From: Gracilariopsis chorda
Taxonomy: Eukaryota > Rhodophyta > Florideophyceae > Gracilariales > Gracilariaceae
NCBI GenBank assembly: GCA_003194525.1
Contig: NBIV01000096.1
Span: forward strand, 62,001 to 126,000
Direction of reading: 5' to 3'
DNA length: 64,000 nucleotides
Shown piece by piece: positions 34,132 through 46,369 of the stretch. Both the position numbers and the translations under genes were made by a program. Each line of letters begins with the position of its first letter. Within the stretch, counting starts at the first letter, position 1. Below the pieces are notes generated by a model. The model was not told where the DNA came from, searched no databases, and saw only the letters and a program-made list of their open reading frames with translations.

Positions 34132-37100
34132 TTAGATTTTCCTGCTATCTTTTGCCAGGAGGTCTAGAATAAAAGTATTAAAAACCGATAAGAGCACTTC
34201 GGTTGGACAAAGACGCCAATGTACATGCATTCTGCACGCTGTGTCACTGCTCTGCTCTTTGCGATTATGATTATGATAAATGTCTGTAGTGAGGACTCCA
34301 CGATACCTTTCAATATGCAAGTAATTTTCTGAGGTGTCTCCTGTTCTTCTCCGCTTCTGCAGGGTACTTTTAGGGAGCTTATACACAAGACCGGATTCAT
34401 AGATTATTAGTCCAGCTTTGCGAACTTGTGTTTTTCGTGTTACTTTTCCCCGTATTGCATTTGACGTAGCATAAAAACTACCTTCTAGACGTCTCGACAC
34501 TAGATTATTCAACGTTGGAAATACTTCTCCCTCCCTAGCCTGTACCTCTGCAGAGCTCGGAGCATTGCGAACTGATTTTAAGTGCAGCTTTTGATCGGAA
34601 AAGTTACGGGCGGCAAAGACGCCCATGCCTTCATCTCCAATGACGCTACGAACATGGAAAAGAGAACGAATGACTTCAAGTGCCCAGTGAAATGTATCCT
34701 TGTTGAGGTCATGTTCCGTTTCCAGTCGTTTGAAGTGCCACCGAATAATTTCCGCCAATGTAGAGTTTGTGATTTTGTCGTTGAGAAATTGTTGGGAAAG
34801 CAACATGTACCTTTGTTCTGCTTCTCTCAAGTCTTCATCCTGCTTGAGACGAATTGCGCAGTCCCGATCTCTCAATACCTTCATCACGGCTTGCTTCCAA
34901 GACTGCAATTAGTTCAAAAACGATGTACGTGACTGCATGTATGCCCAAGAGCGCCTTGCTATGGCCGCTTGCGTCCCTTCATATTGTAACTGGGCGACTT
35001 TATCGCACTCTAATGGAATGGGGTCCAACACACCAAATCGCAAGGCAGTGAAAGGCATTTTTGGATCCCATAGCATACATCGTCCAGACTGGACATCGGG
35101 AAGTTGGTCAGATATTAGAGGACACAAAACGTCAAACCTTGCATGCTTCAATGCCCGAATCATTGCATCTCCGAACCCAAACTTAAACTTTGACAAAATA
35201 ATGTTCCTCTGAGCCGATGTTGTTACTCTCACTTCCTGACGGAGAATACCTTCAACATATCGTATGGCAACTGGAGCCAGCCACCACGGGTTTTCGTTCA
35301 TGTCAACAGCATTAGTGCTATATGACTCGTCCTCCAAGATATCAGTGAAATGATCGAGGTATTGAGAGCTCTGATAAAGCTTGTGAACGAAATCCGAGTG
35401 GCGCATAGATCAGTCGTTATTAAGAAACCTGTATTTCTTTGAAAACAGTTGCGTATCTTGTATAGCTGAAGTTGAAATCATAGCGCTGGTGTAGAATGAA
35501 AGAATGCTCTCCAGAGCCGCAGAATAGTTCTCCACTGTGAACTCGTTCGAGGACGTTGATACTCTTCCGGTAGCAATGATACACGACTCTGGCCATTGTG
35601 ACCCTTCTTCCAACTTCTTCAGGAGCAGGTGTACGTTTTGAAGAGAAATGAAATGCTCTGTTCTTCGACGATGATGAGCCACTTCCATACGTGTTCGCCT
35701 TGACGTATTTTGAGGTCTCCGATGAGCTTCTAGTCCTTTGCAAATATCGGACAAGATCACACGCACAACAAAGATGGCCAATGCTGAAAACCCACGGGTA
35801 ATTGTGGATGCATTCTGATCTACTCTGTATTCGTAATCATTTCAACAACAATGGCGGACAATGTTGAATACATTTGATATAAACCATTATGCCTTCTTCT
35901 TTCGTAGCTGACGTAAGTCAGTGGTTTCTTATCCAGATACTCAAGTAAACGGTGGCTACGAGGTGGCCATGATAAAACCATATGGACCGGTAGAGCACTT
36001 TGAGTCTGATTATAAGTCCACAATATATTTTGTTCGACTCTTCTGGTCTCTAAGCAGTTGCCTGAAAGGAGTAGATCTTAGTTTTTCACTCTGTGCCTTT
36101 GCAACGCCTTTCGAAACTTCACGTCTATTCCTAATACCCTTGAAACCATAATGCAATGATAACCAAGCACTAACCACGAAACGTCCATACCAGTACCCTG
36201 CATAACGTAGGCAGGGTCTAACATTATTCCAGTGTTTGGATTGCAGAGGACACCATCCACGAAGCACTTTGCTGCCTCAATAGACGCCCAAGTAATTAGG
36301 AGGCACACTTCACTAAACATTGATGGTGTGTACAAGCGTTTTATAACTCTTAATGGTGAGGATAAGTCATGTTCGCTTGATTGATTGGTTCCCAATACGG
36401 AACGCCTTGCAGCAAGATATGCATGTATCGCTTGACGTATTAGAGATTCCTCAATATCCATTTCAAGTTCGTGAACGTCAAACAGAATGTAGACAGGAAA
36501 AGAATCATTTGTTGCAATATCAGATTCAAACTGACGCAGGTGGTGGGACCACCACCAAGGCAGTTTTTGGATACCTCCCAAACTTGAATCTGAAAATGCG
36601 AGACCTATGTCCTCGTCAGACAAAGCATCTCTGTATCTCTGTGACACAAGCAACAACTTTGCTTCATTTAAGTAAGAACTTCTCGCGTCCATCGAATAAG
36701 AAACCTCTATTCGTATTCTTTTCTTGAATGCCTTGAACTTTTCCTTTCGAATGTGAAGGTCATGCACTATGAAGTCGAACGAAGACTTCAGGTCACGTTC
36801 AAATATTGTGTGTTTCTTGCTCCCTTTTCGTTGTCTTTCTTCCTGTGCTTGAAGGCTTGCCACCATATTTGCGTAAACTACCTTCCAAGAGCGCATCTTC
36901 TTAATGAGCTCAAAGTACACCGGGGTGGAATAGGCCGTTTCTCCCCTACTTGCATCGACATGTCTTGTGGTCCGATGTACCTTCACTTTTTTCATTGAAG
37001 GACCAAGCTGCCGTTGACTCGGCCCCACCTGCAAAGTTGCAGTTTGAAATCCAGTGCATATTGGGTACAAATGCGCTGAGAACATTGTCATTCCCAAGTT

Positions 37101-39673
37101 TGCATTTGTTCTATGAGCTGCGGTTGATGGTAGAAATGGGTTTGAATTGACTGAAGAAATTGTAGCCCTTGGCAAATGAATTGACACATCTGTCTCAGCA
37201 CCACTGCTTGCGTATAGAGTGTACCCGACATCGACTATGGAATCAATCATTTTTTCTGCGTCCAACTCCATTTGAATACGTTCTTGCAACTCTGTTACCT
37301 CTGCACTGTTTACGAGTTCTTTCCACATACCATGAAGATAAAGCCTTACAACAATAGGAGCAATCAGCAAGAGATCTTGAAGCACAAAGTTGCCTCGTTC
37401 AAGCGCCAACCTATTCGACTCGGCCGAAGGGAGTCCATTCTGTCCAAACCCATCTGCGTCTGGATTCAAATTAATCAATCCACTTCCAAGAGACCCTTTC
37501 CACACTTCAACAGTGAAGTATTCAACGGTCGCGGGATCATCAATACCATATTCCAGGACTTGCTTTACAGCTGAGGACCCACCGAAATAACGAAACAGAT
37601 GTCGAGGGGTTTCAAAGTAGTCGGAATTCGAGTATTGCGGTACTCGATCATTAACGGGAAGATGCAAAAAAATTCCAAAGCCCGAAACATTCTTTCCATA
37701 TAGTTTAAAGCCAAAGACAAACGTCCCTTGCCAGCAGAGATGCTGACAGACTCAATGGAAGAGTTAGCTTTTCTTCTGATGTGTTGTGCTTTGTTTGAGA
37801 TGACCCTTGGCACCGCACAGCATGGTAACCTTGTCTGGAATTTGTTAAAGTTTACAGGAGCAGAAACCTTTCTCATTGCCATAAGTAAGAACTCAGTGAA
37901 CATGTACCATACAGTTTTATAACACAGAGACCGTCGCTCGTTGCTTGAAACGGTGGATTTCTTTTCATCAACTGTCATAGAGTTCAAGAACAACTGTAAC
38001 AGTGATCCTCCACCCTCCATAAGCAATTTAAGACACAAATATGGAACAACTGCATATAATGGTATGGGGTCAATGCAGAAAGACAACTTCACATCAAAGA
38101 CTTTGAAGGCAATGGGGTCAAAGATAGACTCTGTGTTGCTAGGAGAGCTCCTTCTACCAAAAATATCACGTAAAAAGTAGTTTCCGGGATATTGCTCGTC
38201 GTCGTACTGATAAACGTTACAAAGGTTGTTGTTCTTCTTCAAAACATTTCTTGGGGCTATCATATGAGGTTGGAAAGTGTTCGGTATACGGACTTCACAT
38301 ATACCAAACACACACCCCCCAGAAGGAATGGACAAGACATCCACGGAGTCAACATCAACTGACCAGGTGATTCTCTCGCCAGCTACGGAAGAGTCACGAG
38401 TAGCAGGCGCTAGGTTCAAAGGCTTCTTTTCTAAATCTGAACCACCCAGGTCTCCTGATAAGAAAATCATTTTGTCATGTTTGCACTTTGCTCTTAACTC
38501 TTCCAGTGTCATATGACCACGTTCCAGATTTGTCCATTTCTCCAAAATGTTCCTATTACCATTGGCAGAAGTCTCCATAAACTCTGCAAGGGATGAAAAC
38601 AGAATTGGAAGGGCCAAGCTTGTAATTTGGCTAACACTTTCTTGGAGATTTAAGACATGTTCCACGAGATCTTCGTAAGAACGTCTTTCCCCAATATTCA
38701 CCTCTTCAACTGCAAGACTCTCATGGATACCTTCTGTGTTCTCGAGAGTACTGGGCTGGAGTAATTGGTCCCAATCAACCTCAACTGGATCAAGATCGTC
38801 TTCTGAATCACTATCGTCTTCTTCTCCAACCGATATCTCGTCATCTTTGTTCATCGGCACATTTTGTTGGTACATAGGACCACCAAATTTGGGTATAATT
38901 ACCGACACATGCCTCTCATTTCTGAGCCTCCGAAGAAGATACTACGGGCCATCTTCACTTCACCGTTTTCGGTTCCAAACGGGCGACCACTTGCCACCTC
39001 CTGCAGACTGTACATTCTTTGAGTTCTAGTGTATTTTTGAGGTATATGAACCAAGCAATTATCTCCAATATAGGTCGAGACAACACCTGCAGTTGCGACA
39101 TTTTTTAGATACGGATAACAAGGGTTGGGAAAGAAAACCCCAAGCCCGTTGAGCGAATCATTAATTTCAATTCCCACTCGGAACGTCGAAGACGAGGTCT
39201 CTTCCAGATATAATGGATACAACACAGTAGAAACGGCAGCTTCTGATGATCTCAAGAGGCACAAAGTCGGTGCTTCACCTATGCACCGCAATGGAACATA
39301 TGGTCCATGGTCGGAACAATTGAGAGTGGACTGGTTAAACCCTGGAAATGAACAATCTGATCTCTCCAGACGGTCTGGGAATTGTTTCCAACAAAAGGCC
39401 ACCTGATTGCTGCTGATCTCACGCATGGGATCCATCAGCCAAGCCCAACATAACGCTGAGCTCTACAAAAGACCTTTTGACGAGATCCAAAAACTTTCTC
39501 CCAGAAAAACATTCAGATTCAGAGTACACAGTTTTAAGTTTCTTCCACTGATGTAGCACATTTATCAAAGATGAGCAGTAATCAAACAGCTGCAAACAGT
39601 CACCGCATGGACCTTTATCGGATTTGCACGGTATTTCAATGCCCAAAACTAAAAGATCGGATATAAGGCTCAT
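34132..39673 (-). pseudogene. Block A giant unknown protein (broken)
   Basis: From ATG 39673 the minus strand is coding almost without gap for about 1840 codons, with roughly six breaks. Visible features are an acidic segment (DSDSEDDLDPVEVDWDQ), a Lys/Arg-rich middle (EERQRKGSKKHTIFERDLKS), a region with PWWWSHHLRQFES, hydrophobic helices (VCLLITWASIEAAKC, VSWLVLGYHCIMVSRVLG) and a C-terminal helical, basic part. I recognise no family and no catalytic motif. Its size and place suggest a main protein of the block. The ACACGTGT inverted repeat lies about 200 bp upstream. It shows no similarity I can see to the other giant gene at 54.3-58.2 kb. Confidence 0.45.
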
Positions 39674-39874
39674 CCTGCGTTTTCTTTGTCCAAAACAATG
39701 AGAGGTTCTGACAAAAAAACGATGAGATTAGGGCTGATCAATTGATCCTCGAATTCCAGTGCTTAGGGAGACCACTCGAACCTCTGTACAGGCCGGCTCT
39801 TTGGTCTTACGGCCACACACGTTTCTCACCGCTTTGGTTGTGTACTGCTGTTAAAAGAAATGAGCACTACATAC

Positions 39875-39910
39875 GACACGTGTCTGATCCTCAGAGGAAT
39901 AAACACGTGG
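39875..39910. promoter_or_regulatory. ACACGTGT inverted repeat, set 3
   Basis: One copy of the inverted repeat found at 22.5 and 31.4 kb: GACACGTGTCTGATC, a 7-base loop, and GAATAAACACGTGG. It is upstream of the giant minus-strand gene and marks the right border of block A. The next 1.5 kb (39911-41429) is A/T-rich and holds no gene, repeat or RNA that I can support. Confidence 0.75.
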
Positions 39911-41429
39911 CAACGCTTGCACGGTAGCTTTCCAGAAACGTAGGCTCAAAGGGGAGACAATGCTTGACCCTCATGTTGGTACTTTTATGGCAGAGTGTAT
40001 CGCACTGTGAAAATAGCAGCATCGTACATGCACTCCGGTTGGCCTTTGACGTACTACAGGTACCAGACCAACATGAATACAGTCGGCTTGCCTCTAGACG
40101 TACAACACCAACTTCCAAAACCCCTAGTGGTTTTACCCTTGCACCGCTATGAAACAAGTCGGTATAGCAGTATAGTATGTGTGCATCATTTCGCACTAAA
40201 ATCTGAGGGTTCTTTAGAAAAACATGTTCTCATAGAGTGTTGCAGCCATAAACAAATAGGGCACATGCACGCTGCAGGCTAATATCGTAATTTATACACA
40301 CATTTTGCACCTTGGGAAATGCCTTTTTATGCTTCGAACTAGATCTTTGATACAGTGCGCATGCCAACAGCGTAGTGCGGTGTGAGAATGGCGTGACCCC
40401 AGAATCACAGGTATTCACAAGAAGTGAAGAAAGAAGATTCAGTCTCTGTACATGCATTCTAGGATGTTAAAGGGTCTTCGACCAGTTGCCCTTGACAGAG
40501 CATTAAGTCTTTTGAAATTAAACGATATAACAAGTGAGAAGGAGCCAATCGAAAACCATACGCTGTCCGTAATTATTCGTAAATGCAACATCTATATAGC
40601 AAATCTCTTATAGAAATTCAAGAACTAGGAGACCTAAATGCAACGACAGCAGCGTGCATTTCGTTCTAACTGCCTTTGAAATCAACAATGGAAATAGTAG
40701 AACCACCCCACTGCATATAACACATCTGAGGGAAACAAGGTGACTATTGCAAGCATTTCATAGATCTCTGGGCTCCCGCAAGGTTTAGAAATTTGATGCT
40801 ACATCAACTTGGGACAGTTACTAGCAGTATCGATAATAGATACTAGTGTTTTATGCTCTTATTGTATGCATGATCGCTTTAGAAATGATGTAGAACATTG
40901 GAAGTAAATATTGGCCTCTAATGTTCTTGGTGTACATAATTCTAAGAGGTTTAAGAGGCACCCATGGTATCAGTGCTAAAAAGAGGTGTTGCAACTTCAA
41001 CAAAATCTGGGCGTTGAGCGAGAAAGAATTGCTAGTGCCACAGAAGGCATTTCTGAACGCACGGAAAAAGTAGTTATATGCCCAAAACCATAATTACATG
41101 TCCAACATCGATGTTCTGCATCGCCTAAACCAGAGATAGGGTCCAAATAAACAGGGAGTTTACGATGCTACTGAAGGGGTTCGCTGCACCCGAGAGATGG
41201 TTGCACTCCGGTGACTGCAACGTGACACTGAGATGAAAACGAAGGGATGGAAATGAGACAGGTGGTGATGATGGGAAACTTTGCCGCGCCGCGGGTGATA
41301 AAACGGCGCTCATTCAACTACACACCCCCGGATGTGCCTGATATACCATACCTACCACCAAAATCAACGTCTGTCACATCCAGTATGATCTGCAAACCAA
41401 TAGTGATACTTACAGAACAAACCCAGAGA

Positions 41430-41880
41430 AACCCCTAAAAAACCCCTAAAAACCCCTAAAAAACCCCTAAAACTACTAAACAAATCCTAAACCACCTCAG
41501 ACTCGATAAAGCGCGTTTTATGAAGATCCAGCACAACCCCTTAAACCCCTTATTAAAGTTCTAAAAAAGTCCTAAAACGCATTAAACCCCTAAACAGGCA
41601 CCGTAATACCCCCTAAAGACCACACAACAAAACACCAATACCTACAACGGTTTTGGATACGTAGCACCAACCCTTCAAACCCCTACGTGAACTCTGTGAA
41701 GTCCTAAAAACCCCTTGCACAAAACCCCCCCCGACATAAAACCCCCGGTCTACTAGTAACTAAAAGCCCCCTAAAATCCCCTAAAAACCCCTAACAAATC
41801 ACCGAAAATCCCCAAAAATCCCCAAAAATCCCCTAAAAACCCGTCCTACAAAAACCCCTAACCGAAAACGTCCTACACAA
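41430..41880. repeat. Degenerate telomere-like repeats (CCCCTAAAAA)
   Basis: Four nearly perfect head-to-tail copies of AACCCCTAAAA occupy 41430-41473, followed by about 400 bp full of variants (CCCCTAAAACC, AATCCCCAAAAATCCCC, AACCCCTTATTAAAG). The complement reads TTTTTAGGGG, close to the TTTTAGGG and TTTAGGG telomere repeats known in green algae, plants and other protists. The same word then recurs through the rest of the window, in and between genes. It may be an interstitial telomere remnant, or only a composition bias. Confidence 0.6.
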
Positions 41881-42003
41881 AAACCACCTCAATCCCTCCG
41901 TATCAACTCCTCTACCCGCTTACGTCATTCCCTTTTTTTTCTCGTCACTTACAATTCCCCCAAACCCCTTCAATCCTGCTCTCAATATACAAAACCCCGC
42001 ACA

Positions 42004-44499
42004 ATGCCTTCCTTCCACGTCGCTGGCGTCCCGATTCAGTTTTCGTTTCAGCCCTACCGAACTCAGCTTGCACTCATGCACACCGTCATTTGTGCTGCCA
42101 GACAACCCAAGAACGCCGTCATTGAATCGCCCACAGGACCGGGCAAGAGCTTGGCTCTCTTGTGTTCTGCACTCGCCCTCCAGCAGTACTTGATTGATAA
42201 CGATTCCAACAACACGCCTGAACCCCACCTCACACCCACCCAACCCCTAAACGCACAGCCCAATTCTAAAAACCCCAAAAACCCCCCTCCGTTCTCTCTA
42301 AACCCCTAAAACCTTCTTTCGCCAACGCTTCGGATGACGATGATTTTCAAAAGCCCAAGCCTTTCACGCACACAAAACCCCAAACGCACACACTAGCAGC
42401 CACATCATCTCCTAAACACCGCACACATGAAGACGTTCCGCATGTATCTTGGTTGCAGCAACCCCTAAAACCCACCGACCTCTTTCGCCATCTGCCTTCT
42501 CAACAGGCGCATGCCAGCACAAATGTGAAACCGCCTGTGCGTATCTTCTACGTGACAAGAACCCACTCCCAATTAGCGCAGGTTGCGTCAGAGCTTCGCA
42601 AAACCACCTACACCCCGCGAATGACTATCTTGGGCTCACGCAATGAGTATTGTATCAACCCAATAGTCTGCAGCTCCAACCGCAACACCAACGAAATGTG
42701 CCGCGCTTTACTTTATGGCAAGCACGGCTGCTCTTACGCTTCCGGATCAGAGCTACTGTGCACCCTACACCTCATCGACCAAGAACCTTGGGACATAGAG
42801 GACATGGTCCAGCTAGGAAAACGACATCATGCATGTCCTTACTACGCCGCGCAGACCCTCTTTGATTACGCCCACCTCATCTTGTGCCCTTACAACTACA
42901 TCCTAGACAACGTATGCCGATCGGCCTGCAAGATTGATTTGAGCAACGACATCCTTATATTCGATGAGGCGCACAACGTGGACGAGATGGCGCGTGATTT
43001 TTCCACCTTCTCTGTCGATATACGCACCATTACCAATACCGCCAACCACGCTTTCCATTTGTTGCGCAATGCTACCCCGGAAACGGCTCTACATGTTTCC
43101 TTGCAACACCTCTCCAACATGTACTTTACCCTCGTCACTCTCAGTGAACATTTTCTTGTCCAACTGCAGCTTGTGCAACGAGAACAATTTGACAAAGCCA
43201 TCGTCGAAGGTCGATCCATCCTCAACTACTTTACCCAAAACAAACTCACACGCAACCTACTCCACGACTGGACCGTTGCCGAGTCCTATTTCAAAAAAAA
43301 ACAAGCACTCCCAGCTCATGCAACTGCTCAAAAATCACAATCAGCCTCCCACAGCTCCCAATCGTGCGAGCATAAAAACACCTAAAAACCCCAACAACAA
43401 CAACCTGCTCCCAAACGGTGGCGCCAACTACTCCTCTGAAAAACATCTGGTGGCGTATGAGCTTGTACGCGACGGTTTCAATGACGCAGCCCGCATTATC
43501 ACCTCTTTATCCAACATGCTTTCACAGCCGGAGCACTTCACTTTGGTGGTCACAAGGAAGTTCTGTGACGGAACCACACAGGTCCAACTCTCTCTTTTGT
43601 GCATGAGTGGCTCCCTCTCATTTTAACAAATATCTCGTACAGCGCGATCGGTCATCCTCACCTCCGGAACCTTAAAACCATTACAACAATTCTGCAAAGA
43701 GTTGGGCACTCCTTTTCACTTCGTCAAAACCCTCCCTCACGTGGCCAATGTACACACCCAACTGTTCTTGGCCTTTGCCATTAAAGGTTCCTCGCACGTC
43801 CCGTTCACCGCCACATCTGCTGCTTCTAAAACGCCAGCCTTCAGACACGAACTTGCCAATGCTCTTGTTCAATACCTCCGTGTCATTCCCAATGCAGTTC
43901 TGGTGTTCTTACCAAGCTACACTGTGCTGCATGACTTTCATCGCTACTGGTACTCCTCTGGAGCATGGGACGCGTTTCACAGTACAAAACAGTGTGTGTT
44001 TCTCGAACCAAAGAAAAGGGGAACAGAATTTTACATAACGTTATCCCTGTACACCCACGCTTCCAAACAACCAGGTGGTGCGGTTCTCTTTGCCGTTTAC
44101 CGCGGCAAGTTTTCCGAAGGTGTTGATTTTCGAAATGAAGCTTCTCGAGCCGTCATCTTGATTTGAATCCCCCTACCATACCTTGAGCATCTTCCAACTC
44201 GGTGCAAAAGAATGTGGCAAAACCGCACCAACTCCGTGAGCACTGACCTATCTTCTGGACAAGACTGGTATTACAATCAAGGCTTCAAAGCGTTAAACCA
44301 GGAGCTGGGCAGAGTTTTGAGGCACAAAAATGATTATGGAGCTGTCATATGCGTCGACCACAGATTCCTCAACCATTTTCTTACCCACAAACTGCCCGAA
44401 TGGGCCTTTGAAGGCCTTAAGCTTCCGCCACACCAACCACATCATGTTCTCATTCGGAAACTGAACACCTTTTATGAATCAATGTCTACTATGCATTAA
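42004..44499 (+). pseudogene. FANCJ/BRIP1-type iron-sulfur DNA helicase, broken host gene
   Basis: A homolog of the XPD-like helicase FANCJ/BRIP1 (DNA interstrand-crosslink repair, G-quadruplex unwinding, 5' to 3', nucleus). The N-terminus GVPIQFSFQPYRTQ and ESPTGPGKSLALL give the Q motif and Walker A. All four Fe-S cysteines stand in the FANCJ pattern (YCINP, NEMCRALL, HGCSY, ACPYYAAQ). DEAH is at about 42961 in FDEAHNVDEMA. The C-terminal motifs VILTSGTL, VLVFLPSYTVL, AVYRGKFSEGVDFRNE and QELGRVLRHKNDYGAVI follow. Breaks: a frame change after 42300, another near 43383, TAA at 43624 and TGA at 44164 (where the family has Gly). Walker A also has GPGKS for GTGKT. ATG 42004 is the expected start. 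Introns could explain the first two breaks but not the last two. Confidence 0.85.
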
Positions 44500-44547
44500 A
44501 AGTACAACCCTCTGTGTTCAAGCCTTTCCTAAAACCACAACAACGCC

Positions 44548-45708
44548 TCACTGCCCATCCATTTGAAAGCCGCTTACAACAGGATTTAGGCGCTCAAGAG
44601 TGGCGCTGCGCTTCACAAGCTCGTAATGTACCACAGCGTTTGATGCCACGAGACATACAGCACAAACAGTATTTTTAACCACCAACCCATCCGCAGCACC
44701 TCCTTTACCCCTTGCTGACAAAACAACGGACGCTAGCGACGCAATCGTGCAATATGCTATTCTAATTCCAGCCACTCGAAAAGTAGTTGCAGGGTTACCA
44801 ACGAACAGCGCTGTTTTCAACGATTTGCTAAACGCACGCATGACCACGTTGCTCAACGTTCGTTCATGCATATCGGGGTCCATCGTGAACTTCATTTTCA
44901 AGTACGTACCCGTCAAGCACGATATCAACCCGAATTGAAAGATGTAACTAAAAGCCCCAACGGTAGCACCACCAGCTGAGAACGCAACGCAACCCGTCTT
45001 CAAATTCGACATAAACGTATCATCTGCAGGCATTAACCACAGCGCTACAAGTAGCACCGCATTGTACGGCACTAACAGTGTGAAGAGTAGACCTCCAAAT
45101 TCCAGAAACGCACGTTTCCACCATGAATAACGCTCCATCGCATGAAAAATGGTGCTTTGCAGAGTCCCATACACTGACTTGACTAAACCAACAGCGCCTT
45201 CTACTACAAAAATGTGCAAAACGCTTTGACCAAAACATTGAAATAGAGTCGTCACTGCAAAGTGAACCACCGAGTTTTTTGCACCTGGAATGGCACATTT
45301 CAGCAAAGGGCTTATCACACCGTGCAGAACCGTAAAACCACACGCAAGAATTAGGCAAGATGCGAGCAATCGCCTAAAACTAAACATATTCCCGAACACG
45401 CTACCTTCTTTCGCCGTCGCCGCGCGTTCTACATATCTAGCAATATGGTACCGTTCCTTTAGTATAAAGTCGAGCACGCCCACCTCCATACGTTTGCTAC
45501 GGAGCCCAAGCGCTCTTGTACATGTACAAACGTCATGAAGCTCTTCTAAGAGCGCATCCGAAACACATTGCTTTGCTCGAATTTCATATACATTGCTTAT
45601 TGTTGGTAGTTTAACCTGTAACACGTCATTGATCGTCACCACTGTGCGTTGCACAGGATTATCAACTCTAGTGGTGCACTGAATAGGAGGACTTGGATAA
45701 CTGAACAC
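44548..45708 (-). CDS. Multi-pass membrane protein of unknown family
   Basis: An open frame of 386 codons whose first ATG is at 45492; a start further upstream would need GTG, and a stop lies just before it. After a soluble N-terminus there are about six hydrophobic segments: LLASCLILACGFTVLHGVI, FAVTTLFQCFGQSVLHIFVV, LEFGGLLFTLLVPYNAVLLV, AFSAGGATVGAFSYIFQFGL, RIAYCTIASLASVVLS and VCAVCLVASNAVVHYE. Several are spaced by roughly 90 residues, but the carrier signature PxDxxK is not present. It is convergent with the FANCJ-like gene (48-bp gap). Function unknown. The 45709-46369 gap holds a (TC)n run near 46253-46265 and no gene I trust. Confidence 0.55.
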   Translation of the reverse strand: MFSYPSPPIQCTTRVDNPVQRTVVTINDVLQVKLPTISNVYEIRAKQCVSDALLEELHDVCTCTRALGLRSKRMEVGVLDFILKERYHIARYVERAATAKEGSVFGNMFSFRRLLASCLILACGFTVLHGVISPLLKCAIPGAKNSVVHFAVTTLFQCFGQSVLHIFVVEGAVGLVKSVYGTLQSTIFHAMERYSWWKRAFLEFGGLLFTLLVPYNAVLLVALWLMPADDTFMSNLKTGCVAFSAGGATVGAFSYIFQFGLISCLTGTYLKMKFTMDPDMHERTLSNVVMRAFSKSLKTALFVGNPATTFRVAGIRIAYCTIASLASVVLSARGKGGAADGLVVKNTVCAVCLVASNAVVHYELVKRSATLERLNPVVSGFQMDGQ

Positions 45709-46369
45709 ACGTTCTTAGAACGACTGCATACTGTACAAAAAAAACCTCTTCAAACAAAACACTCAACACAAAAGACAATCACAAAACCCCTCTTGTTCGT
45801 TCGTCCAACGTCCCACTGCAACGCTGCATTTCTTATAAACCTCAAATATCCAGACCCATTTGCCCATTTAGCTACACCCCTTTTCTTCTCTTTCCTGCGA
45901 AATCATGATTTCCTAAAACTCTGAAGCTCTGCGGCACAAACCCCTTTACAAAAAAAACCCTTAACTCTACAAACGCCTGCAATTGAAACAAGCCCCATTA
46001 TTTAACCGCAAAAAAACCCTCAAAAGCATACCAGGACCTCAAAGTTCACAGATCGTGCTCAAAACCCCTCCATAACACATTCCTTTAAAATGCTCTAAAA
46101 GCGCGATTACGATTCATTCATAAAACCAAACGCTTAAACGTCGCCATGCCTACCCCTCAAAAATCTCTTTACCAAACTATATATATACGCGCAAACGAAA
46201 AACAAACTGAACGCCCTAAACCCGTGCTCAAACAAAATCTACAACGTCTCTATCTCTCTCTCTCTCTGAAAACACACTTTCAAAGCCATCTAACAACTAA
46301 TACATTATTTGCTCCCTTATTAAGAAGCTCAGACAATATTTCCAACGCTACGCACTGCAAAAGCGCATT

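Noticed and set aside
39911-41429. Short frames between block A and the telomere-like repeats
   Set aside because: They are short, lack ATG starts or overlap one another, and show no protein-like pattern. I see no gene or RNA there.
44548-45708. Mitochondrial carrier family for the six-span membrane protein
   Set aside because: The number of spans fits, but the repeated PxDxxK signature cannot be seen.
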